This document shows, in pieces, positions 8,749 through 16,945 of a DNA stretch of 64,000 bases; the first letter of the stretch is position 1, and every line of letters begins with the position of its first letter. Below the pieces are notes generated by a model. That model did not search any database and was not told where the DNA came from. It worked only from the letters and a program-made list of their open reading frames with translations. Source of the stretch: Cyanobacteria bacterium FACHB-471. GTDB taxonomy: Bacteria > Cyanobacteriota > Cyanobacteriia > Elainellales > Elainellaceae. The position numbers and the translations under genes were made by a program. Where the stretch lies: contig JACJOC010000058.1 of the NCBI GenBank assembly GCA_014695345.1, forward strand, positions 1 to 64,000. Direction: 5' to 3'.

Positions 8749-9984
8749 ATGAAGCTACTTTGCCTGAGTAACGGTCACGGAGAAGATGCGATCGCCCTTC
8801 GCATTTTGCAAGCCCTGCAACAGCATCCCAGCCATCCTAAGCTGGCGGCCCTACCCCTTGTGGGAGAAGGACGCGCCTACATTCAGGCAGGCATTCCGCT
8901 GATTGGGCAAGTGAGACAGATGCCTTCAGGTGGCTTCATCTATATGGACAGCAGGCAGTTGGCGCGAGACCTAAAAGGCGGACTGCTGCAACTCACGCTG
9001 TCTCAACTTAAGGCAATCAAAGATTGGGTTAAGACAGGCGGCTCGATTTTGGCGGTTGGCGACATTGTGCCGCTGCTGTTTGCCTGGTGGAGCGGTGCCC
9101 CGTATGCCTTTGTCAGCACTGCCAAGTCAGAATATTACCTGCGCGATGAGGCGGGCTGGTTGCCGCGCCCTTCCTGGTTTGAGCAACTTGAGGGTTGGTC
9201 AGGTTCCGTTTACCTCCCCTGGGATCGCTGGCTGATGAGCCGCCGTCGCTGCAAGGCTGTTTTCCTGAGAGACAGGCTGACAACAGAGGTTTTAAGCAAG
9301 TGGGCGATCGCCGCTCACGATCTGGGCAACCCGATGATGGACGGGCTGGAGCCTAAAGGAATTCAACTTCACGCATCCGAAGCAGACTTTGAGGCTGAGC
9401 GACCGCTAACGTTAGTTCTGTTACCTGGTTCTAGAGTGCCAGAGGCATATCAAAACTGGCAGCACATTCTACAGGCAGTACGCGGTGTGCTGACTCTATT
9501 TAGACGGCGAAAGTTGCTGTTGTTGGGAGCGATCGCCCCCAGCCTGGAACTTTTGCCGCTGCAACAGGCTCTAGAAGCTCAAGGTTGGCGACAGCAGGCT
9601 GCTGATCCTGACCTCAAGTTCGTCCAACACAGTGCGACGCTGATTTTGACTCAGTCGGCATTTGAGGATTGTTTGCACCAGGCAGATTTTGCGATCGCCA
9701 TGTCAGGCACCGCCACCGAACAGTTTGTCGGCTTGGGTAAACCTGCCCTGATTCTTCCAGGTGAAGGGCCGCAGTTCACCCCTGCTTTTGCCGAGGCCCA
9801 AACTCGATTGCTTGGACCATCCGCCATTCTGGTAAAACAGCCCACTAGAGTAGCTGAGGTGATTGACTCCCTCTTACAAGATCCCGATCGCCTTCAATTA
9901 ATCAATGAAAATGGTCGTCGTCGCATGGGACAACCAGGAGCAGCACAGCGGATTGCTAAAGTTCTGTTGGAGCAGTTGAGGTAG
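8749..9984 (+). CDS. lipid-A-disaccharide synthase-related glycosyltransferase
   Basis: The protein has 411 residues with the LpxB-like GT-B fold found throughout cyanobacteria. The N-terminal MKLLCLSNGHGEDAIALRIL is the first Rossmann strand and glycine loop of the acceptor domain. VLLPGSRVPEAYQNW (about residues 224-238) is the donor-domain loop, and FAIAMSGTATEQFVGLGKPA the nucleotide-sugar binding region. True LpxB makes lipid A disaccharide. This branch is only related, and its substrate is not established by the sequence. The membrane-associated role is inferred from the family. It is a single gene with its ATG supported by conserved start residues. Confidence 0.83.
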   Translation: MKLLCLSNGHGEDAIALRILQALQQHPSHPKLAALPLVGEGRAYIQAGIPLIGQVRQMPSGGFIYMDSRQLARDLKGGLLQLTLSQLKAIKDWVKTGGSILAVGDIVPLLFAWWSGAPYAFVSTAKSEYYLRDEAGWLPRPSWFEQLEGWSGSVYLPWDRWLMSRRRCKAVFLRDRLTTEVLSKWAIAAHDLGNPMMDGLEPKGIQLHASEADFEAERPLTLVLLPGSRVPEAYQNWQHILQAVRGVLTLFRRRKLLLLGAIAPSLELLPLQQALEAQGWRQQAADPDLKFVQHSATLILTQSAFEDCLHQADFAIAMSGTATEQFVGLGKPALILPGEGPQFTPAFAEAQTRLLGPSAILVKQPTRVAEVIDSLLQDPDRLQLINENGRRRMGQPGAAQRIAKVLLEQLR

Positions 9985-10445
9985 GGGAGTTAGGGGTTTA
10001 GGAGCTAGGGGTTAGGGTTGGACGCTAGAGGATAGAGTTTTGCAGTTTTGTAGAACGCCTCTGCCAGGTAGCTCAATAGCCTAAGCATCCTTACATTCAA
10101 GTAGTACCAGAATTGCTATATCAAGGGGATCATGCCAAATTTGGACTAATTCTTCAAAATTAACGTTATGAATATAGAAATCAGTTGGCTTTTCTAGCAA
10201 TTTGCAGGAGATACAGAGATAATTTGCACAACTACTTTGGGTTAATTTGTCACCTGTCACTCGTTATTTGTGATTCACTATATTGTTTACACTAATGACC
10301 CCTGACCGATGATCAATGCCCCCTATCATCCATAGCTCCACCTTCTTTTAATCTTCCTGAGTCGATCGTTTTTCCTTATTAAATTCCTCTCGAAATGTGA
10401 CCGCTGATTTGTGCTGAATTGAATTAATGTTGCAGGGTTGCAATT
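9985..10445. other. 461-base intergenic stretch with short G-rich direct repeats
   Basis: The first 50 bases hold imperfect copies of a TTAGGGG/CTAGGGG word (about 9989-10020), typical cyanobacterial spacer sequence. The rest is AT-rich and has no supported gene. The last part is the upstream region of the STAND gene. No clear promoter can be assigned. Confidence 0.4.
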
Positions 10446-13400
10446 ATGATGCAAGAAACTCAGGAGAATCTTTTGGAGCAATCCAGGCAGGGCGATCCAG
10501 AGGCGATCGCCGCCCTGATTGACCGCTCTCTGCAACCCAAGGGCATTCGGACTCAAGCAGAAATTGACGAAGACTGTCTGCATCTCTTTCTTGAGGCAAA
10601 TCAGGCTCCACCTCAGGCACAACTAGTTCCTTTTATTCGGAATGGCTTGACTAGCTTGGGCGTTGAGTCGATTCGGATGGTGAGAATTTATGGGCGACAA
10701 AAGGGACAACGTCAACCGATTTGGCAGGAGGCAGTTGACCTTAACCCAGCCAATGCCTTTTCTGTTGCAACGGTGCAGCAAAGGCTCTCTACTCTATATC
10801 AGCCCTCAAGCAATACCAGCGGACTGAATAGAGGGTTGGATGAGTTAGGGTTAGAGCCATCAGACAACTCCGGGAATGGCACTGTCCTGCAACAAGAGCC
10901 AATTGGAGGGGTGGTCAATGGTCACCATGGAGCAACTCTAGTTCAGCCTGGTAATGCTGATGGCTCAGAGCCATACAGTGGTAGACCTGGCGTTGGGCAG
11001 CAGATTGCGATCGCCAACAAGGTCATGCACCTGACGGACTACGGTGGGGTGATCGACACCACACAAACCGGCGGTTTACGAAACTTGAAACTGCGTCCGG
11101 TTCCTACACCTCAGCGCTATTGCCCACCTTTTCCTGAGTTGTTGGGGCGACAGGTAGAAGTTGAGGCAGCGATCGCCAATCTGCGATCTGCTACATCAGT
11201 TGAGTTTTGGGGTGAAACGGGCTTAGGAAAAACGTCGCTATTGCAGGCGATCGCCTACGCCCCGGGCTTGGCGAACACCTTTCCCGATGGCATCGTCTAT
11301 CGTCATGCCTACCGACAGACCGTGCCAGATCTGCTGCAAACTTTGCTAACAGATTTTTGTGAATACGAAAGCAGCCTTCCCATTAAAGCGACAGAGACAG
11401 AAATTCGGGATGCACTGCAAGACAAAAAGGCCCTGATTCTGCTGGACGATGTGCAGATATCGCGGGAGGAAGTTGAAAACCTGCTCAACGCCTCACCCAA
11501 TTTGACGTTTCTACTAACTGGTTTGGAACGCCACCTTTGGAGCGAAGGACAAGCAATTCCGATACCAGGCTTACCGCTGGACGATGCTCTGACGCTGCTA
11601 GAACGAGGTCTGGGCCGGCCGATTGAGGCGCAGGAGCATACCCCGGCTGCGAAGATCTGCAACGTATTGGGCGGGCACCCGCTGCGAATTCTCCAGGTTG
11701 CGTCACTGGCAAGACATCAGGCAGTCGATGTAAATCGACCGTTTGATGAGCCCCTGAATCAACTGGAGGTAGATCATCAACCCGTCGATCGACAGCCGTT
11801 TGAATCATCGCCTCTAGTCGCGATCGCCCAGCAGTTGCAGGACAGCCCCTCTCCAGAAGCGATGGTGTTAAAAGCGTCTGCGAGTCTACCGCAGGCAGAG
11901 CGGCAGGCTTTGGCGGCGCTGAGTGTGCTAGGCGGTGTGCCTGCCCGTCCAGAAAATTTGGCTGCTGTGACCAGACTGCCCGATGTTGAAAATACACTGC
12001 GATCGCTATCTAGTCGAGGGTTAGCACTAACCGATGGCAACCGCTACAGCATTGCTCCAAACTTGCTTGCCCCCCTCCAACGAGTTCCCAAGCGCGACCA
12101 GTGGATCAATCGGATATTAAGTTGTTTCACCACTTGGGCGGAGCAACATGGGCAGGTGACAGAACTTGCTCAAGAAAGCAATGTGTTGCTACGAATGATG
12201 CAGCTTGGGATCGAAACGCAGCGCTGGCCAGAAGTGCTGCGGCTAGCAAAAGCGATTGATCCTGCTTTGACGCTGAGTGGTCTATGGGGAGCCTGGGAAC
12301 AGGCATTGCAGTGGGCATTGCAGGCAGGGCAGGCATTGGGCGATCGCGCTTCCGAAGCCTGGGCAATGCATCAGCTAGGCACTCGCGCACTGTGTCTAGA
12401 AGATTCGTTTGCAGCTCAATCCTGGTTGACGCAGGCATTAGAACAGCGTGAATCTCTGGGCGACCAGCCTGGGACGGTAGCGACACTACACAATCTAGGG
12501 CTGCTTTTGCCTCCTCTTACTCAGGTAGAGCCACCCATTCCAGTGCTTGAGCCGGAGCCGGAGCCAATTGCTGCACCGATACCTACGCCGACTCCCCTTC
12601 CTACGATTAGTTCAACCTCGACTCCTGCACCGCCCTGGTTAAAGTGGGCAATTTTGGCAGGTCTGTTTGCCGCTTTAGGCACGCTGTTAGCCCTGCTGTT
12701 TACCTCTAATCGCAATTCCGATCTGTGGTTGAGCCGCGATCGCCTGGATTTTGACAACCAGGAGCAAAACACCGTCAGCGCAGTTGAGACGGTGGAGTTA
12801 GAAAATCGCGATTTAGCGCCTTTACAATTTAGCCGCGTTGCCCCGACGGGGGCTGATTCTGAAGACTTTGAAGTCAGTGAAAACTGCACTGCTGCCCCAA
12901 TTCAGCCAGCGGCAGGCTGTACAGTTGAGGTCAGCTTTGTACCAACCGACACGGGCAACCGTCGGGCTAATTTAACTTTCTATGATGCTCAGGGCGATCG
13001 CATACAGTCCATTCCCCTACGCGGTTCCGGCGAAGAGCCAAACAATCCACTGATCAGTTTCAACCCCAACCGACTCAACTTTGAGGCACAGGACGTTGGT
13101 ACTCAAACGCCAGTCCAGGTGATTACATTAGAGAACGTCAGTGCAGCTCCGGTCACCTTTGAGCGTATTGAGCTGGCCGGCCCGGCACGAGCAGACTTTC
13201 AGGCTACTGAAAACTGCACTGGACTGCCGATTCAACCAGGCGTGACATGCACAATTGAGGCGAGCTTCGCCCCAACCGCAGTCAGCGATCGCGCTGCCAG
13301 TTTAGTGATTCAAAGCAATACGAGCGATCGCCCCTGGGCGGTGCCATTGCGTGGGTTTGGCAATGAATCGGCTGCCGCAGGTTCCCCTCAGCAGGGCTTT

Positions 13401-14921
13401 AGCGGCAGCACAACCAATCTGGGAGTAAATCCTGACAGTGTGGACTTTGGGGAACTGCGAGTCGCTGGCGCAAACGTTGCGCCTCAACGGGTAACGGAAA
13501 CGATTACCCTGAATAATCCCGGTTCTGCCCCAATCGTGATGCAGGAACTTAGCCTGGGCGGGCAGAATGTAGACGATTTCCAATCTTCCACTAATTGCAC
13601 CAACAATACAGTTGCGCCCAACTCAAGCTGCACTGTTGAAATTAGCTTCGCTCCTGGTGCGGCAGGCGAGCGGGTTGCCGATCTGCGGATCGTCAGCAAT
13701 GCCCCAAATAGCATCGTAAGTGTGCGGCTGGGCGGCACTGGAGTTAACGCAATTCCCCGCGTGCCGCGCATTGCCCTCACTCCAGACGAACTCACCTTTG
13801 ACGCGCAAGAAACCGACCCTAATGGCAAAGTCATCACCATCAGAAACGACGGTGCAATTGATTTGCGAGTTGGCAATATTGCGATCGCAGGTAACGATCC
13901 CAACTATTTTGCTCTGGCAACGCGAGATAACTCAATCAACTGCGCTAACACCGTCTTGGCTCCTGGCGAACGGTGCGATGTGGCGATCGCCTTTCGAGGC
14001 TCAGGCAGCGATCGCACTGCCGAGCTAACCGTTTCCAGCAATGCCCCCAATCGCATCCCTAGTATTCGGTTAATTGGACGGGGCAGCGGAACCAGTGGTG
14101 GCGACAACGGCAGTGCTAGCAGCGGTGCTGGCAGCGGTGGCGGCAGCGGCACTCCGCAAGCTCCCAGAATTAGCGTCACACCCGCAAACCTTACCTTTAA
14201 CACCGCAAATAGCGAAGCAGCCATCTCAGTCACCAACAACGGCACTGCCGACCTAAGACTTGGCAACATTGCCATCACCGGAAACAATCCCGACTCTTTC
14301 TCCAGCGCCGAAGATAATGGCTTAATTAGCTGTTCTAATACTGTTTTAGCTCCTGGCGATCGCTGTGACATCAGCATCTTGTTCGCTGGTTCAGAGAGCG
14401 ATCGCGCTGCCCGACTGACCATTCCCAGCAATGCCTCCGACCGTCCGATCGCGGTGAATCTGATCGGCGTTGGAAGTAGCTCAGGTGAAACTCCGGGCGC
14501 AACTCCAAGCGCGACTCCGGGTGAAACTCCAGCCGGTAATTCGTCTTTGTCGCTCAGTTCTCCAAATCTTAATTTTGGCACTCAGCCGTTGCTCGTCACA
14601 GCTGACCAACAGGTTTTAACCCTAACAAACACAGGCTCAAATCCTTTAGAAATTGGCAATATTGCCTTTACGGGTGATCCTGATTTTTTTGCGCTCTCGG
14701 CTAGCTCGGGCGACACTTTGGAGTGTTCCTACCAATCTCTTGAACCGGGAAGCAGTTGTCAGCTTACTCTTGGCTTTACGCCTTTTGCGGCAGGCGATCG
14801 CACTGCCCAACTCACCATTCCCACCAACGCTCCCGATGGTCCAGTTAGCGTCAGCCTTAACGGTTCTGGGGAACCTTCTGGAAATGCTGCTGTCCCAAGC
14901 TACACTCCCTACGGCCGTTAA
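10446..14921 (+). CDS. membrane-anchored STAND/NB-ARC ATPase with six choice-of-anchor-D repeats
   Basis: This 1491-residue protein has a clear domain order. Residues 1-100 are a cyanobacterial N-terminal domain of unknown role (EAIAALIDRSLQPKGIRTQA). Residues about 230-430 form a STAND nucleotide-binding domain with Walker A GETGLGKTS (about 256-264), Walker B ALILLDDVQ (about 331-339) and a GGHPLRILQVASLA motif. A winged-helix-like and TPR-like region follows to about 690, then a Pro/Glu-rich linker. One membrane segment is at about 731-755 (WAILAGLFAALGTLLALLF). Six Ig-like choice-of-anchor-D (ASH-like) repeats fill the rest, each with a Cys-X10-Cys pair. STAND ATPases are signal-activated oligomerising switches. 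The topology suggests outside repeats and an inside ATPase. The repeats, cysteines and Walker motifs are seen; the signalling role is inferred. Confidence 0.9.
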   Translation: MMQETQENLLEQSRQGDPEAIAALIDRSLQPKGIRTQAEIDEDCLHLFLEANQAPPQAQLVPFIRNGLTSLGVESIRMVRIYGRQKGQRQPIWQEAVDLNPANAFSVATVQQRLSTLYQPSSNTSGLNRGLDELGLEPSDNSGNGTVLQQEPIGGVVNGHHGATLVQPGNADGSEPYSGRPGVGQQIAIANKVMHLTDYGGVIDTTQTGGLRNLKLRPVPTPQRYCPPFPELLGRQVEVEAAIANLRSATSVEFWGETGLGKTSLLQAIAYAPGLANTFPDGIVYRHAYRQTVPDLLQTLLTDFCEYESSLPIKATETEIRDALQDKKALILLDDVQISREEVENLLNASPNLTFLLTGLERHLWSEGQAIPIPGLPLDDALTLLERGLGRPIEAQEHTPAAKICNVLGGHPLRILQVASLARHQAVDVNRPFDEPLNQLEVDHQPVDRQPFESSPLVAIAQQLQDSPSPEAMVLKASASLPQAERQALAALSVLGGVPARPENLAAVTRLPDVENTLRSLSSRGLALTDGNRYSIAPNLLAPLQRVPKRDQWINRILSCFTTWAEQHGQVTELAQESNVLLRMMQLGIETQRWPEVLRLAKAIDPALTLSGLWGAWEQALQWALQAGQALGDRASEAWAMHQLGTRALCLEDSFAAQSWLTQALEQRESLGDQPGTVATLHNLGLLLPPLTQVEPPIPVLEPEPEPIAAPIPTPTPLPTISSTSTPAPPWLKWAILAGLFAALGTLLALLFTSNRNSDLWLSRDRLDFDNQEQNTVSAVETVELENRDLAPLQFSRVAPTGADSEDFEVSENCTAAPIQPAAGCTVEVSFVPTDTGNRRANLTFYDAQGDRIQSIPLRGSGEEPNNPLISFNPNRLNFEAQDVGTQTPVQVITLENVSAAPVTFERIELAGPARADFQATENCTGLPIQPGVTCTIEASFAPTAVSDRAASLVIQSNTSDRPWAVPLRGFGNESAAAGSPQQGFSGSTTNLGVNPDSVDFGELRVAGANVAPQRVTETITLNNPGSAPIVMQELSLGGQNVDDFQSSTNCTNNTVAPNSSCTVEISFAPGAAGERVADLRIVSNAPNSIVSVRLGGTGVNAIPRVPRIALTPDELTFDAQETDPNGKVITIRNDGAIDLRVGNIAIAGNDPNYFALATRDNSINCANTVLAPGERCDVAIAFRGSGSDRTAELTVSSNAPNRIPSIRLIGRGSGTSGGDNGSASSGAGSGGGSGTPQAPRISVTPANLTFNTANSEAAISVTNNGTADLRLGNIAITGNNPDSFSSAEDNGLISCSNTVLAPGDRCDISILFAGSESDRAARLTIPSNASDRPIAVNLIGVGSSSGETPGATPSATPGETPAGNSSLSLSSPNLNFGTQPLLVTADQQVLTLTNTGSNPLEIGNIAFTGDPDFFALSASSGDTLECSYQSLEPGSSCQLTLGFTPFAAGDRTAQLTIPTNAPDGPVSVSLNGSGEPSGNAAVPSYTPYGR

Positions 14922-15012
14922 TATTTTGCGAGCACTTTGCTAACCTTTCACTAGAATCCGCCTATCGATTAGTCTGCGTTGTGTCACTATCCAAATTAAC
15001 CCCTCCTCCATC

Positions 15013-15294
15013 ATGGATACTGCCCAAGATCCCTTCTGCCAAGCCAACTACTTTCTAAGAAAAGCTGCTTATGATCGCTGGCACCGACAGCAGAGCAAAC
15101 AACACATATTGCGATCGCAACTGGGCTTCACCGACGTTAGCCCCTCTCGCCCCAAAGCCTGCCAGCACTGCGAACACTATCACGGCATTGCCTACGGCTA
15201 CAACCGCGCCAACCGCACTGTATTAATTTGTGGCTTTCACCCCTTCGGCTGGCAAGGAGACATTTGCCCCGACTGGAGTGAACTTAAAGATTGA
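15013..15294 (+). CDS. small Cys/His-containing hypothetical protein
   Basis: The protein has 93 residues. The C-terminal half has ACQHCEHYHG (about residues 54-63), LICGFHPFGW and DICPDWSE. The four Cys and nearby His could make a small zinc or Fe-S site. The N-terminal half is helical and charged (YFLRKAAYDRWHRQQSKQH). Short proteins with this CxxC...CGxHP pattern are widespread in cyanobacteria and have no known function. The ATG at 15013 has no obvious ribosome binding site. It follows the STAND gene by 90 bases on the same strand and might be read with it. Confidence 0.6.
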   Translation: MDTAQDPFCQANYFLRKAAYDRWHRQQSKQHILRSQLGFTDVSPSRPKACQHCEHYHGIAYGYNRANRTVLICGFHPFGWQGDICPDWSELKD

Positions 15295-15648
15295 ACACCC
15301 AAACAGTGAACTACTTGATGTCCAATACAGACAATTTAAGATTGAGCATCAGACAGTTGCTCAAATAAAGTATTGATTGCAGTTAGGGCAAACATGAGAT
15401 TCATAGATCTATTCATAGATCTATGAATCTCGTCGAGCGAATTCTTGTTATAACGAGGTCGTCCAACTCTCACAAGCGTGATTTTTGCCCAGTTTTACAA
15501 ACCAATTTTAACCAGAAAAATAATTTGCAGACGATTAAACTACTTAGAAGTCTTCAAAAATAGCTACGTAATATTAGGACTTACATTGAAATTTTCAGCG
15601 TAACTAAAGTGTTGGTGAACAAACGCGCTACTAAGAAGGGTCGATATC
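15295..15648. other. 354-base spacer before the foreign-looking gene
   Basis: This AT-rich stretch has no supported gene. It contains the perfect 17-bp inverted repeat at 15396-15431, listed separately. An AAGAAGGG ribosome binding site for the next gene lies near 15632-15639. Confidence 0.45.
15396..15431. repeat. perfect 17-bp inverted repeat, 2-base spacer
   Basis: GAGATTCATAGATCTAT (15396-15412) is followed by TC and then its exact reverse complement (15415-15431). It lies 220 bases upstream of a gene that looks horizontally acquired. There is no T-run, so an intrinsic terminator is unlikely. It may be a protein-binding palindrome or the scar of a mobile element. Confidence 0.7.
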
Positions 15649-16500
15649 TTGGGCATCGAGCATACAAATCCTGAAGATCCGGACATGGCATCCCATTTTG
15701 AATGGGAGTTTCGCAATGAAGCCTATATTTGGAACGCTGACGACATTGTCGGCATCAACTTCCATCCAACTGCAACTGAGTTTCAGAAGTGGCTAAAGCA
15801 AGAAGGAAACTTTTCAGTTTTCTCAGAGCGCACTGCTGAAGATGCGTTCACGAACCCGCACACTTATCAAGCGTCGGCTCTTGCCGGAGTCATGAGTCAT
15901 GTAATCAATGACTCGCATTCAATCTCAACGAGCCAAGAGCCCATAGATGCTCTCGATGCCGAGATTCAACGGATCCAAAGCTACAATGAGCTAGTTCTTT
16001 ATGTCGCGAGGTTATGCGAAGCACTCATCAAGCAACTAGCTTTTTGTACACAGATTCCGAAACACTACTACTTCAAAGCGAGCCTTGGTGCATTGCTTGC
16101 TACAGATTGTAAGGAGTGCCGACGGGAGAAAAAGCCAGCGCACAAGATATCAATTTTGGGTTCGCTTGCTCATAGATACGGGCATTGCCTCAAATACGAA
16201 CACTGTCTGAAGGATCACTTACGGATTGCGGGAAGATGCCGAAACGGTGAGGCTGCACACTCCGGTATACCAGATCTGCAAATTCGGACGGCAATTGAAT
16301 CGAGGTCCAAGCTGCATCACGACGCGTATGAGATTGGAACGGATCTCGTTCACATGCTAGAACATATCAGCGAACTGGAAATCGAGATGAAATCTGAGCT
16401 TGAGCGGAGAGCACGTCGGAAAACACTTGGAAAATTGATATTTCTCCCCGGTAAGGGCATACGCCTTGAAATAGACGCCGAAAAAGAGGCGAACGGATAA
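15649..16500 (+). CDS. hypothetical protein of foreign appearance
   Basis: The protein has 283 residues, starting at TTG with AGAAGG about nine bases upstream. An ATG at 15685 is the alternative. It is a soluble, mostly helical protein. The middle has repeated Cys (ATDCKECRREKKP, YGHCLKYEHCLKDHLRIAGRC), and the end has AIESRSKLHHDAYEIGTDLVHM and a basic helix ERRARRKTLGKL. The gene contains no GCGATCGC site although HIP1 is frequent in nearly all long genes here, and its codon use differs from its neighbours. This suggests recent acquisition. No domain is recognised. Its position between a spacer with an inverted repeat and an antitoxin-like gene fits a small accessory patch. Confidence 0.55.
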   Translation: MGIEHTNPEDPDMASHFEWEFRNEAYIWNADDIVGINFHPTATEFQKWLKQEGNFSVFSERTAEDAFTNPHTYQASALAGVMSHVINDSHSISTSQEPIDALDAEIQRIQSYNELVLYVARLCEALIKQLAFCTQIPKHYYFKASLGALLATDCKECRREKKPAHKISILGSLAHRYGHCLKYEHCLKDHLRIAGRCRNGEAAHSGIPDLQIRTAIESRSKLHHDAYEIGTDLVHMLEHISELEIEMKSELERRARRKTLGKLIFLPGKGIRLEIDAEKEANG

Positions 16501-16689
16501 GACAACAGTGAGCCACTGCCCCAAAGTTACATTTCAAGTCCTTTGTTAAGACGGTGCCTGAAAGCTTATTTGTCAGTATTCGGGATTAGGAAAACTTAAA
16601 ATTGTTGTTGGGGAAGTGTTTTGAGGTTGATGATAGGGCGATCGACTGTGCGAGAGAGCCTGGTTAAGCATCAGCATGAGGTTTTCCCT

Positions 16690-16926
16690 ATGCCTCAAGC
16701 CTTGAAAGCAATTTACTGTAATGGTAAATTTATCCTCCAAACAGCTTTTGAGTTGCCTGAAGGGACTGAAGTCGAGTTGTTAATTGAATCTACTCAAGTT
16801 CTGTCACCGCCAATTGCTGATGTAGAAACCAAGCGGCAGTTTTTGGAATGGCTGATTGAGCGAATGCAGCAAAACCCAATTCCAACGAATACCCCCGATT
16901 CCCATGAGATACGTTGCATGAACTAG
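16690..16926 (+). CDS. AF2212-type (DUF104-like) antitoxin, apparently without its toxin
   Basis: I choose ATG 16690 (MPQALKAIYCNGKFILQ), which has a GAGG about nine bases upstream. The reading frame is open from 16621, but the extra residues do not belong to the family. The 78-residue protein has the swapped-barrel pattern AIYCNGKFILQTAFELPEG-TEVELLIES of AF2212-like antitoxins, which neutralise PIN or similar toxins. The C-terminal helix RQFLEWLIERMQQNP would be the toxin-wrapping tail. Directly overlapping its end, another frame reads ATG AGA TAC GTT GCA TGA (16907-16924), a likely remnant of a toxin start. No toxin gene follows, and the next gene is on the opposite strand. Confidence 0.65.
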   Translation: MPQALKAIYCNGKFILQTAFELPEGTEVELLIESTQVLSPPIADVETKRQFLEWLIERMQQNPIPTNTPDSHEIRCMN

Positions 16927-16945
16927 GAATTGCCAACCGCAGGTG

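Noticed and set aside
13484-14581. Long minus-strand frames under the STAND gene repeats
   Set aside because: They mirror the GC-rich repeated coding sequence of the plus-strand gene and have no starts or motifs of their own.
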